The position numbers and the translations under genes were made by a program. 64,000 bases of DNA from an uncultured Desulfovibrio sp. (GTDB lineage: Bacteria > Desulfobacterota > Desulfovibrionia > Desulfovibrionales > Desulfovibrionaceae): NCBI GenBank assembly GCA_913063155.1, contig CAJXYU010000003.1, positions 62,001 to 126,000 of the forward strand. Direction: 5' to 3'. Below, in pieces: positions 17,974 to 25,868 of the stretch (positions are counted from its first letter, which is position 1; every line of letters starts with the position of its first letter). Below the pieces are notes generated by a model, which saw only the letters and a program-made list of their open reading frames with translations, ran no database searches and had not been told where the DNA came from.

Positions 17974-18581
17974 TGCGCACGTGCGGCGCAAGTTCATGGA
18001 CGTGCTCAAGGCCGGGACAAAGAAACGCGGCACGGCTCAGGAGGTGGTTGATCTCATTGCTCAACTATACGGTCTGGAAAAACAGGCCCGGCAAGCGGGC
18101 TTTGATGTGGATCGTATCCTGGCCATGCGTCAGAACCAGTCCCGTCAGATCATGGACACCACCAAGGCGTTGCTTCTGGAACGGGGACAGACCACGCCGC
18201 CCAAAAGCCTACTTGGTCGCGCTATCTCTTATGCCTTGGGGCAGTGGGAACGGGTTGAAACGTATCTTGAAGACGGCATCTTGCTGCCAGATAACAATTT
18301 GGCCGAGAACGCCATCCGCCCCTTTGCGGTCGGTCGGAAGAACTGACTTTTCTCCGGCTCACCCAGAGGCGCTGCGGCAAGCGCGGCCTTGTACAGCTTG
18401 GTCGAGACGGCGAAGGCCAATGGACTGGAACCGATGCGGTATCTGCATTTCCTTTTTGAAAGACTACCGGGCATGAAGTCGGATGATGAAAGAAGAAGCT
18501 TGTTGCCGCAGTATCTTGCCGCAGAAGAGTTGGCGTGATAACAGGATGTGGAAGCTTGGAAGAGGAAAAATGTGCGCTTAC
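17974..18581 (+). pseudogene. IS66-family transposase remnant (C-terminal part and right end)
   Basis: The frame from AHVRRKF onwards, through AENAIRPFAVGRKN and LFSGSPRGAAASAALYSLVE, is the C-terminal third of an IS66 TnpC transposase, including the region after the DDE core. The N-terminal two thirds are deleted. The codon between GRKN and LFSGS, a tryptophan in IS66 proteins, is TGA here (18344-18346), so the frame is broken by a nonsense mutation although homology continues to the normal stop at 18538. The right terminal inverted repeat is visible as tgtgcgcttac (18571-18581). Confidence 0.85.
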
Positions 18582-18749
18582 AAAGATACACCTCCAACGG
18601 CACCGAAAAAGGTCCTTTGGTCCGACCAACTGTTATGTTGACCTGTGCATAATATTCTCTGTAAGTCGAAAATTAAGAGTAGGCACAAATAAAAGCGCTT
18701 TCCCAACTGCCCTACATTCGCAGTGTAACCTTTAACCGAGGAGTCACAA

Positions 18750-19070
18750 ATGGCCACTATCAAGGTTAACGATCAGCAGTGGAACGCATTGTCTACGGAA
18801 GAACAGGAAAAAATCTTTAAGGGCCTGGTAGATACCGGCGCCATCAAAAACACGGACGAAATTGTTGGCGACCCGGATGAAGCTAAATTCACCGAAGACA
18901 CCCAGATGGAACCCATGTGGAATCCGCTGGAAGACCTCTGCAAGCATGCATGCGATGTTGCGGCTACCGCAGGTTTTGCTTGGTGCGAAGCAAACACTGG
19001 TGGCGCTGCCCATGTAGCTTGCGTTGCTGCGGCTGAAGCAGCTCGCCGCGCTTGCCGCAACCGCTGCTAG
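18750..19070 (+). CDS. Cysteine-rich small protein, candidate bacteriocin/RiPP-type precursor (halocin C8-like pattern)
   Basis: 106 residues. Residues 1-55 are an acidic, hydrophilic leader-like part without cysteine (VNDQQWNALSTEEQEKIFKG, then DEIVGDP). Residues 60-106 are alanine-rich and helical with six cysteines at 64, 68, 79, 91, 102 and 106. The spacings 3, 10, 11, 10, 3 read the same in both directions, as expected for an antiparallel helical hairpin closed by 64-106, 68-102 and 79-91. The composition and C-terminal cysteine-rich core recall halocin C8-like bacteriocin precursors. That link is from memory and is not proven. There is no signal peptide and no neighbouring modification, protease or export gene. 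The Shine-Dalgarno GAGGAG is 7 nt upstream. It lies directly after the IS66 remnant and reads against the phage late genes. Confidence 0.8.
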   Translation: MATIKVNDQQWNALSTEEQEKIFKGLVDTGAIKNTDEIVGDPDEAKFTEDTQMEPMWNPLEDLCKHACDVAATAGFAWCEANTGGAAHVACVAAAEAARRACRNRC

Positions 19071-19107
19071 GCACTGTTGCTCATCAAGAACACCCCACCA
19101 ATGAAGA

Positions 19108-19146
19108 ACGCCCCCTTCCGTATCGATCGGTCGAGGGCGTCTTGTT
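19108..19146 (+). terminator. Hairpin between the cysteine-rich gene and the convergent HD fragment
   Basis: acgccc (19108-19113) pairs with gggcgt (19135-19140), with a partly complementary interior (ccgtatcgatcgg), followed by cttgttt. It can serve both converging genes. Confidence 0.5.
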
Positions 19147-19391
19147 TATCGTTGGCGTTGTATGCGCTCAAGCCGGGAAAAGTCCTTGGGCGTGGGATTG
19201 GCCAGGCGGGTCATATCCATGTTGTCTTCGAGATCGGCAATCTTCACGATGCGCCCCAGCTCGTTCTCCTTCGCCCGGAGGATGAACTCAGTGTATGTCT
19301 CATCCGAACGACGGGTGACAGCGTCTACCCCCTGAAGAAGCTCTTCAGGAAAGCTCTGATCGTACAGATACGGTCCTATGGTCAGGGCCAA
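19146..19391 (-). pseudogene. C-terminal fragment of an HD-domain phosphohydrolase ((p)ppGpp hydrolase-like)
   Basis: 81 codons: FPEELLQGVDAVTRRSDETYTEFILRAKENE then RIVKIADLEDNMDMTRLANPT. This is the second half of small RelA/SpoT-type or MESH1-like HD hydrolases, including the late aspartate-containing KxADLxDN motif. The N-terminal half with the HD dyad is missing, and a few unrelated residues (MALTIGPYLYDQS) precede the homology. It is probably inactive, a remnant of a phage accessory gene. Confidence 0.6.
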
Positions 19392-19470
19392 GCCATCTTG
19401 CGAAAAGTCATATCATTCTATATTTTTCACCAACATGATACCTAAACGCTCAAATTGAGGTGAAAAAAAC

Positions 19471-19551
19471 ATGCTGAAACGTCTCATGTTTGTTGTACTT
19501 ACCATATCTCTGGGTGCGTATGCAGGCAATGTTTCCCAGAAGGGGGTATAA
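19471..19551 (+). CDS. 26-residue hydrophobic leader-like peptide
   Basis: A very short frame (MLKRLMFVVLTISLGAYAGN, then VSQKGV) preceded by TTGAGG at a plausible distance. Two basic residues and a hydrophobic stretch ending AYA-G look like a signal peptide with only about eight mature residues. The stop codon is 1 nt before the ATG of the coiled-coil gene, whose Shine-Dalgarno (GGGGG) lies inside this frame, so the two are translationally coupled. It could be a lysis or toxin-like micropeptide, a leader peptide, or chance. Confidence 0.45.
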   Translation: MLKRLMFVVLTISLGAYAGNVSQKGV

Positions 19552-19552
19552 T

Positions 19553-19942
19553 ATGACTCTCAAATTTTACCCGGCGAAGGCTGCTGACGGTGAGTGGTAC
19601 GTGTACTTTGATGGACACGAATTGCCAGTCAAAGGACCAATGAGCAAGGGGGCAGCCTATAGGTTGGCGGAAGCCTACAACCAGGAAGAAAGAATCCGTG
19701 AGTTTTCTGAACAGGCCTGGAAGGGATGGGGCGAGACGCTCCAGGAGGATCAACGCCGCCTTGATGAAGAAGCCAAGGAAAGAAAATGGAAGCAATTCCT
19801 TAAGGAGCTGTTACAGAAAAACGAGGAATTGCAGGAGCTGTTGCAGGAAATCCTTGAACGTGTCTTCGAGCGCATGCTTGCAGAGGTCGAGGAACAAGCC
19901 GAGGCAGAGAGGGATACCTTTGGCGCAAAGCCAGGCATGTAA
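19553..19942 (+). CDS. Hypothetical coiled-coil protein, 129 residues
   Basis: Unknown function. The first 45 residues include aromatic residues (FYPAKAADGEWYVYFDGHELPV), suggesting a small beta domain. Residues 50-120 are a long charged helix (EEAKERKWKQFLKELLQKNEEL), heavily heptad-like. The start at 19553 was preferred to the upstream ATG at 19490 because AGGGGG precedes it and because the upstream 26-residue frame ends just before it. It is part of a rightward accessory cluster with the following membrane protein. Confidence 0.72.
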   Translation: MTLKFYPAKAADGEWYVYFDGHELPVKGPMSKGAAYRLAEAYNQEERIREFSEQAWKGWGETLQEDQRRLDEEAKERKWKQFLKELLQKNEELQELLQEILERVFERMLAEVEEQAEAERDTFGAKPGM

Positions 19943-19982
19943 AGATCGGCTCTTGATCTAACCCTCAACTTTAGGAGGCCAT

Positions 19983-20387
19983 ATGTATTATTCTGAAGAA
20001 CGAAACGAAATGCATCCTTTGATGCTTGTCTTCATGGCTGTTCTTTCCATTCATTTTTTGGAACAAGCTTTGCCGTTTTTTCATCTTTTCGTTGGGATAG
20101 TTCTCGCCATTGGGGCCTTCATAGCCACTTGGCACTATTTGGGAAGGCGCTTTCTAAAAGCCGGGGTTTGCTATTCGGTCAGCACTATCTGGCTCGGCAT
20201 TACCAATTACCTCCAGGACGCCCGCGAAGCAGCTATAAAGCTTGCTACAGAAGGCAATGACATCTTTGCCATGTTTGAACTTGAGCGAAGCCATGCTTAT
20301 TACCATAACTCATGGCTAACGATGGCAATCGGCTTTAGCCTTTTGGCTTTGGGCATCTATTTGTTCTGGAAGGAATGGCGTTCCTAA
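19983..20387 (+). CDS. Hypothetical inner-membrane protein, 134 residues
   Basis: Three to four hydrophobic segments: MLVFMAVLSIHFLEQALPFF, LFVGIVLAIGAFIATW, GVCYSVSTIWLGI and LTMAIGFSLLALGIYLFW. A charged stretch (LQDAREAAIKLATEGNDIFAM) separates them. No family was recognised. TAGGAGG precedes the start by 5 nt. It follows the coiled-coil gene by 40 bp and is closed by a hairpin, so the two may act together at the membrane, for example in superinfection exclusion. That role is inferred from prophage context only. Confidence 0.75.
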   Translation: MYYSEERNEMHPLMLVFMAVLSIHFLEQALPFFHLFVGIVLAIGAFIATWHYLGRRFLKAGVCYSVSTIWLGITNYLQDAREAAIKLATEGNDIFAMFELERSHAYYHNSWLTMAIGFSLLALGIYLFWKEWRS

Positions 20388-20411
20388 GCGCCGCCACCCG
20401 TTTTTCCCGGC

Positions 20412-20440
20412 CCGGCCCCGAACATGGGACCGGACTTTTC
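20412..20440 (+). terminator. Terminator of the accessory cluster
   Basis: ccggcccc / gggaccgg with loop gaacat, followed by acttttctttt. It shares the ccgaacatgg loop region with the terminator at 6268-6295, which suggests the two accessory modules have a common source. Confidence 0.65.
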
Positions 20441-20553
20441 TTTTGGTGGAGCGTGCCATGAACAATCCTCTTGAAGCAGCAAGATCCGTGGCTGTTGCAT
20501 TGGGAATAACTCTTTAAGGGCATATCCCAGCCCAGCAAGTTGGAAATTTCAAC

Positions 20554-20904
20554 ATGAGTGTTAATCGAAAACTTAAAAAGAGAATTCTTAAAGCTCTTGA
20601 GCCTAGCTACCCTAACTATGTGCAAGTGTTGGAATTTCTTAATCAGGTCGACAAAGGCGAAGGATATAACAAAATAAATAAGGTGCTTTACGACTTGAAC
20701 GGTGAAGGGCTGATCGAAGCATCCTTTACCCCAGCACCAGGGAAAGCCAGACTTACCCCGGCAGGAAGAAAGCACCTTTCTCATAGTGGAATTCTGCGTT
20801 CTTGCTGGCGGAAAGCTGCACCGTTTCTCAGTCAAATAATCATCGGTGTAATTATCCTGGTAATTGCTTCAATTGTTCTTAGTTATTGTGGGTTTGCAAA
20901 TTAA
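20554..20904 (+). CDS. Hypothetical protein: winged-helix-like domain plus C-terminal membrane anchor
   Basis: 116 residues. Residues 1-75 (KKRILKALEPSYPNYVQVLE, INKVLYDLNGEGLIEASFTP, ARLTPAGRKHL) have the helix-helix-wing pattern of winged-helix proteins. Residues 88-112 are one strongly hydrophobic helix (FLSQIIIGVIILVIASIVLS). Similar tail-anchored winged-helix proteins occur in mobile elements with unknown roles. The Shine-Dalgarno is weak. The sequence immediately downstream is decayed phage DNA on the other strand. Confidence 0.65.
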   Translation: MSVNRKLKKRILKALEPSYPNYVQVLEFLNQVDKGEGYNKINKVLYDLNGEGLIEASFTPAPGKARLTPAGRKHLSHSGILRSCWRKAAPFLSQIIIGVIILVIASIVLSYCGFAN

Positions 20905-21253
20905 AATATTCATATCCCCCCCCGACCTGGACCCCGCTTTGCTGTTGCCTGCGGTGTCCAGATTTCCGCCGATGGAAGTATCTCCGGTCACTTCCAATTC
21001 CGTACACGTCAACTTCCCCAAGAGGGTGTAGCTTCCTTCCTGGGACGTATGCGCCTTGCAGCCCACCGTGCCGACAGAACCGCCAGGACCGGAAGACTGC
21101 ACGTTGCCTTCCTGGATGATGAGCGCGCCCGCCTTCCGAGGGATGCGTGGCCACGATCCTGCCCTTGCGCACCATACGGTAGTATTCCCGAAGGTTCGGC
21201 ATGACGATTTCAACGGCCCGCTTCAGCAACGTCTTCAAGTCAGCACCAGGCAT
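20900..21253 (-). pseudogene. Broken phage baseplate/spike-type gene
   Basis: It begins with a normal start (GGGA before the ATG at 21253; MPGADLKTLLKRAVEIVMPN). After ATHPSEGGRA the homology switches frame to LIIQEGNVQSSGPGG and then to a repetitive spike-like tail (LTCTELEVTGDTSIGGNLDT) comparable to the intact spike gene at 11084-11884. A frameshift or internal deletion near 21125 separates the two halves. It lies in the leftward orientation of the late genes. Confidence 0.6.
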
Positions 21254-21976
21254 ATTCCCTCCCGAAGTTGATGAAGGTCCGCATACGCCTTTCCTCAATC
21301 ACGTGTTCCACGACCAGGGCACGGTATTGGCTGGCGATACCAGACGGGAATGCACCAGCCCAGGGAAAAAAACGTTTCCACCTTGTGCAAGCTGCCGCGT
21401 GTTCGAGCGGACTGGTGACGAATGAAGTTTTCGTCGGTAGCGATGATCGGGAGGTCGCCGGGCTCGTCGAAGTTTTCCAAGCTGAGGTCGTCAGCTCCGA
21501 ACTACAGGGTGGTTCTGCTCATGTTGTGGCAGTTGGCCCGCTCCAGGGTATGCAAGGGCAGGCCGCACGGCTCGCCAAACCGGAATGTTGGATACCGGGA
21601 AGCGCGAAATGGTGTTGTCGGCGGGGATCTTCACGCTGCCCAGAAACAGCCCCGTACGCCGCAGCAAGTGCTTGGCGATGGCGCTGCCCTCGCCCACCAT
21701 GCGGAACATGGACTTCAGGGCCTTGACCTCGCCGGTGAATTCGCGAAAGTCCTCGGCGGTCTGGAACTTGGACGCGGGAAAGCGTCTTGTAACGCGGGTT
21801 ATAAAATGGACGGATGCCGCCGCGGCCCGATGCGAAGCGGCGCGGAACGGCTCGGACGTTGCCGGATTCTCCGGGACCCCTGTTCAAAACGATTCATGAA
21901 CAGGCTTGCGGGCGTTGTATGAGGGTAAGCCTTGCATGGGGTCGCCAGGAAGCGAAAAACGCCCCTACGGGCGTTT
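21254..21976 (-). pseudogene. Mosaic of decayed phage late-gene fragments
   Basis: No continuous gene is present. Recognisable pieces on the minus strand are a segment reading LSLENFDEPGDLPIIATDENF (about 21420-21485), and 21686-21759, which copies 14627-14700 of the intact tape-measure gene with two mismatches. Between them are short unrelated stretches. This looks like the leftovers of several deletions in a related prophage. Together with 20900-21253 it explains why head genes cannot be found. Confidence 0.65.
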
Positions 21977-22228
21977 TCAGGCGGGCGCGATATGATCGGG
22001 CGTCAGGGTGACTACATGGTAGGTTCCGGGGTGGGCCACCTCGTCGCCGTGGAATTCCGGCCGGCTGATGATGAACTCCACCTCGAAGGCCTCGTTCCGG
22101 CCGAACACTTCCAGGACGGTCCCTTCGGTTCCGGCGGGCACGGCATGAACCACGCCCTGGCTGTAGTTGCCGGGGCCTTCATGCGCCTGGAGCAGGCGGA
22201 CCGTATCGAACTGTTTGAACTGAGCCAT
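21977..22228 (-). CDS. DUF4926-like small protein in the phage head region
   Basis: 83 residues. FKQFDTVRLLQAHEG, then AVPAGTEGTVLEVFGRNEAFEVEFI is the SH3-like DUF4926 pattern. It is intact and starts 3 bp after the stop of the head-morphogenesis remnant, so it probably belonged to the same late operon. Function unknown. Its position is next to a minor head protein. Confidence 0.65.
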   Translation of the reverse strand: MAQFKQFDTVRLLQAHEGPGNYSQGVVHAVPAGTEGTVLEVFGRNEAFEVEFIISRPEFHGDEVAHPGTYHVVTLTPDHIAPA

Positions 22229-22230
22229 GT

Positions 22231-23140
22231 CTATTTCCCGATGTAGCAGGTGACCAAACGGGGCTTGGTCGAGATCCTGTCCTGTTCCCTCTTGTATATC
22301 CAGCCGGTGGTCACGTCAACGGTGCGGCCGTTGGGGCCGGTGACCGGAACCATGACCGTGAAGCGCTCGCCGTGCCGGTCGGCCATGTCCCTGAAGGCGG
22401 GACGGCCGGCCAGGCTTTCCATGATCTGGCGTTCCACTTCATCGGCGTGGCTCTTGTCCATGCCCAGGGCCGACTTCCAGACGCGGGCCTTGTTTTTGCC
22501 CCTGGGGTGATTCTCGTCCATGGAATACCTGGTCAGCTTCTCCGGGATGAACGCGGCCCGTTCCCGGTTGTGCAGGGAAGAGCCCTCCATGTGCGGTGTC
22601 ACCGGGCCGGGCCCGGTGCGTTCCCACAGGCTGCGCAACTTGCGCCCGCCGCTCTCCTTCTCCTCTTTCATGGTCGGGATCGGGGCGGCCGCTTCCCTGC
22701 CCGCCGAATCGTGCACCACCGGCTCCGGGTAGCAACGGCAGTTGGGAAACTCCCCCGCGTGGCCGGTCATGCCGTCCAGGGTGGGCGGCCGGTCCCAGCG
22801 CACGAACCGGCCCTCCATGGCCGCGTGGCTGCCGCGCCGTTGCCCGTCGCGGGCCGTGCGCCAGATGTAGCCCTCGCTGCCCACGCCCTGGGCGCGGGCC
22901 CGCGTGAGCGCGGTCCCGGTTTTGCTGATTTCGGTCTTGGCGATGACCCTGGCCCGACTCATGGCGATGCGCCCCTCGGCCGCTATCTTCCCGGCCAGGA
23001 CGTCCGCGCGTGTTCCGGCGAGGCCGGCCTGCCGCGCCAGCTCTCCCACGTTCCGAGCGGCCTGTTCCGGGATGGAGGTGATGAGCTTGATGTTGTCCCG
23101 GACCCGCTTTTCCACGGCCTCGGAAATATCGGCGGCAAGA
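22231..23140 (-). pseudogene. Head-morphogenesis protein (Mu gpF / SPP1 gp7-like), N-terminally truncated
   Basis: The C-terminal part of a Mu F-type minor head protein: ARVIAKTEISKTGTALTRARA, then GYIWRTARDGQRRGSHAAMEG and the cysteine motif FPNCRCYPEPVV, all signatures of the gpF-like domain. An unusual C-terminal extension (ENHPRGKNKARVWKSALGM onward) follows. The recognisable homology stops at about residue 25 of the open frame (near 23140), where an unrelated rightward gene begins. The first 350 or so residues of a normal protein are absent. This is the only head-assembly gene left in the prophage. Confidence 0.75.
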
Positions 23141-23157
23141 CCGCCCTTTCCCTGTCC

Positions 23158-23766
23158 ATGGCCGCGCTGGTCCTCTGGATCGTCGCCCTGGGCGCGACCG
23201 CCTTCTTCTTCCAACCGACATTCATGCAGGCCTTGGCTTGGTCCCTGAACCGCTCATTTTCAATTCCTTGGGGTTTGTTGGTGTTGGCTGCCCCAATCGC
23301 TGTCAGCCTGCATCGCTGGGTTGTGGACCCTGTCCGGAAAGAGCGACTGGCCGAGCTGAAGAAGAAGAACGACGAGCTGGCCGTTCAGATCCGCAAAGTT
23401 CGCTTCGAGCGAAGTCAGATCCAAAACGAAATTTTCGACCGAGTGGAAAAAGAGGTCCAAGACCAGGTGGCGAAAAATTCGGCTCGGTTGGCCGACAAGT
23501 ACGCGAAGATCCGCGCCGACCTCGATGAGCGCGAGGAGGCCGTGGCCAAGCGTGAAAAGAACGTTCAGCAATGGCAGAATGAAGCCCACAACGCCAGCCA
23601 GAAGCTCGCGCATGAGCGCGAGGTGGTCAACACACTCTGGCAGGTGATCCACGGCGCGAGAGCTGCCCTGGAGGCCGGAAACACCGGCATGGCCATAAGA
23701 AAACTGACGCGGGAAAAACACCACATCAAGAAACGCTCCGAACGGAGCAAAAGGAGAAGCGCATGA
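23158..23766 (+). CDS. Membrane-anchored coiled-coil protein (possible phage lysis-region gene)
   Basis: 202 residues from the ATG at 23158. Two hydrophobic helices at the N-terminus (LVLWIVALGATAFFFQP and WGLLVLAAPIAVSLHRWV) are followed by a long charged coiled coil (KKKNDELAVQIRKVRFERSQ to about residue 150). The topology recalls inner-membrane components encoded near phage lysis genes, but no family is certain. The protein-like sequence runs a few codons upstream of this ATG (GKTALSLS) and there is no Shine-Dalgarno, so the true 5' end was probably lost at the junction with the gpF remnant. Confidence 0.6.
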   Translation: MAALVLWIVALGATAFFFQPTFMQALAWSLNRSFSIPWGLLVLAAPIAVSLHRWVVDPVRKERLAELKKKNDELAVQIRKVRFERSQIQNEIFDRVEKEVQDQVAKNSARLADKYAKIRADLDEREEAVAKREKNVQQWQNEAHNASQKLAHEREVVNTLWQVIHGARAALEAGNTGMAIRKLTREKHHIKKRSERSKRRSA

Positions 23767-23999
23767 ACAAGTGGAGGAAATGGCGGAAAGAAGGCTTTGA
23801 GGATGGAAGGAGATGCCCAGAGTGCGGTGGCCAGGTCCGGACTATTCACGGATTTGATCAAACGCCAAACTTTGACGTTGGCGGCATCGAGTGGTGCCGC
23901 AGCTGTAAGACGATCCTGAGCGTGGAATTCGACGAAAAAACCTTGGGGCGAGCGCTGACCACGACACACCCCAAGGAAACAAAAGGTGCACCTCTATAG
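23763..23999 (+). CDS. Small zinc-ribbon-like protein
   Basis: 78 residues with two CxxC pairs (CPECGG near 18-23 and CRSC near 45-48), a rubredoxin-like zinc knuckle. The start overlaps the stop of the preceding membrane protein by 4 bp (ATGA), with AGGAGA upstream, so the two genes are coupled. Function unknown. Confidence 0.7.
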   Translation: MNKWRKWRKEGFEDGRRCPECGGQVRTIHGFDQTPNFDVGGIEWCRSCKTILSVEFDEKTLGRALTTTHPKETKGAPL

Positions 24000-24027
24000 A
24001 AATGCACTGAGACAAACTGGCTTTTCA

Positions 24028-25716
24028 TTAGTTAGCTTTGTGTTTTTTAAAAACCACTTCATAGGGCTTTTTAAGGTCCGTACTGAAAATAATCCAATTG
24101 CCGCTTCCCTCATCAATATAAGATAAGAGACCATGATAACTAGGAGGCGTAATTGACAATAACGTCGGGGCATCATTTGTCGCAGTAATGCTTATCTTCG
24201 CAGCACTATTATTAAAAGTTCCAGATAAATTATAATTCGTTTTATGCACAATGGGGCCTATTGTAGGAGGGACGATGTGTTTTCCACCGAAAGCCGTCCC
24301 TAATACCCCCCCCCCCTGTCCTTGACCACTTCCCTTTTCCCAAGAAGCAAACAATTTATCCTCTTCAGCCTTTACACTGACCGTATCTCCCCTCTGGTCA
24401 ACCCATTCGCCCACAAAAGGGCAATCCGAACCATCTTTTCTTGCATAATATGCATCTATATATTTGTTGATATTATTTCTTTGATCTCCACTTTTACCTA
24501 TAAACTCATCCCATTTATCTGCTTCATCGTTCCGTTTCTTCTTGATCTGGCTTAATAGATCATAGTTGCTATTGTGTGGTGTTTTGACTTTAAGTCCCTG
24601 ATGTGCCATCTCCTCTGCACGATCAACGAACCCAGCTCTAAGGTATGCATATCCTAGATTTGCACATGCCAAAGAATTGTCTCGTTCAGCGGCTTTTGAC
24701 TGAAACTCAACTGCCTTGACATTAAGACCTAGCTCTTTGGCCTGAAGACCTATGTTGTTTAGAACACTTTGGTTATTAGGGCTGATGTCAAGAAGTCTTT
24801 TGTAAAAATACAATGAAAGAGATGGGATATCGGCGATACTTAAATTATAGGCTGCATCAAAAAGAGAACTAGTATCTTCTGGTGTTAATTCGGCCTTTTT
24901 TTCGAGACAGAGAGCCCCCATGACATTTGATCCCTCAGCGAATTCAATTTCTGAAAGCGTATTGTACAAAGCCGCTTTCTCATGGCGATCATGCTGTGTT
25001 TGAATCCTTTGATTAATCGTCTCAACGGCCCTTGGGTAATCTCCAGCGGCGTATTGAGATTTCGCAAGAAGGCCAATCAGTTCTGTCCTAATGCCTTCAT
25101 CATCAATATCTGAGAGGCCTTTGTTTATTACTTCCTGCGCTCTATCATGTTGTTTTATCTTGGAATAGCATCCTGCCCAGGAGCGAACAATATATTCTCT
25201 GGAAACACCATCATCACATTCCTCATAGAGAGACTGAAAGTCAGCAAAAACACCTTGATGATTCCCCTCAGAAAATAGCTGAGATAGAAAGTAACTCCTT
25301 AGGTGGAGAATCCTTCTTTTACTCTCATGACCCTTCAAGAGCTCTTCGAAAGAGGCCTTTGCGGCCTCAACACCTTCTGTTCTAATTGAAGCCACAATAA
25401 CTGAAAGCGACTTTTCCTCTCCTTCCTCGACTTCAACCTCTTGTACTTCAGAAGGTGAGGCCGGACTGGCTGCCTCCTGTTGAATCAGCTCGTCTTGGTG
25501 AGGTCTATTTACCTGAGCTTCGTTAGCACAGGAAAGGCCAAAACCAAGACCGTCAGTGCCAATTTTTCCATCGACCTTCTTAAGACCTTTAAAGAATCCT
25601 TTGAGTTCCTTGCGGAAGTAATATCCAGAAACAAAAAACAGCAAAAACCAGAGAAACGGCCAAATCACTGTTCTGACCAAAGAGATCACATCAGATGCAG
25701 TCCATTCCATCGACAA
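24028..25716 (-). CDS. Membrane-anchored TPR-repeat protein with an 11-G tract in frame
   Basis: 562 residues. One N-terminal membrane helix (TVIWPFLWFLLFFVSGYYF, about 16-34), an acidic linker (QEVEVEEGEEKS), then helical TPR-like repeats from about 105 to 400 (for example CANLGYAYLRAGFVDRAEEM). The C-terminal 140 residues are a beta-rich domain that starts CPFVGEWVDQRGDTVSVK, a lipocalin-like GEW motif. A run of 11 G (24306-24316) encodes QGGGV just after that motif, so gain or loss of one G would truncate the protein. The DNA is clearly more AT-rich than the flanking phage genes, which points to separate acquisition. Function unknown. The architecture fits a sensor or scaffold in accessory systems. 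Confidence 0.78.
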   Translation of the reverse strand: MSMEWTASDVISLVRTVIWPFLWFLLFFVSGYYFRKELKGFFKGLKKVDGKIGTDGLGFGLSCANEAQVNRPHQDELIQQEAASPASPSEVQEVEVEEGEEKSLSVIVASIRTEGVEAAKASFEELLKGHESKRRILHLRSYFLSQLFSEGNHQGVFADFQSLYEECDDGVSREYIVRSWAGCYSKIKQHDRAQEVINKGLSDIDDEGIRTELIGLLAKSQYAAGDYPRAVETINQRIQTQHDRHEKAALYNTLSEIEFAEGSNVMGALCLEKKAELTPEDTSSLFDAAYNLSIADIPSLSLYFYKRLLDISPNNQSVLNNIGLQAKELGLNVKAVEFQSKAAERDNSLACANLGYAYLRAGFVDRAEEMAHQGLKVKTPHNSNYDLLSQIKKKRNDEADKWDEFIGKSGDQRNNINKYIDAYYARKDGSDCPFVGEWVDQRGDTVSVKAEEDKLFASWEKGSGQGQGGGVLGTAFGGKHIVPPTIGPIVHKTNYNLSGTFNNSAAKISITATNDAPTLLSITPPSYHGLLSYIDEGSGNWIIFSTDLKKPYEVVFKKHKAN

Positions 25717-25868
25717 GCTTCCTCATTTTTTTGAGCACGATACAGAAGGCTGCGACCTATGGCAACGAACTTAGCTTGCACTAGATGTTCTTTGTGCCCC
25801 CCCCTCGACATATGGCAAACATGAATGTAGCTCTTTGAAAAATGAAGATAGCCCAAAAAAACTAATCA

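Noticed and set aside
18344..18346. In-frame TGA read as selenocysteine in the IS66 transposase
   Set aside because: IS66 proteins have tryptophan here, no SECIS-like hairpin follows, and the copy is truncated. A TGG to TGA mutation is enough.
19146..19391. Toxin or small alarmone synthetase
   Set aside because: The sequence matches only the second half of HD hydrolases; the catalytic HD dyad and any synthetase motif are missing.
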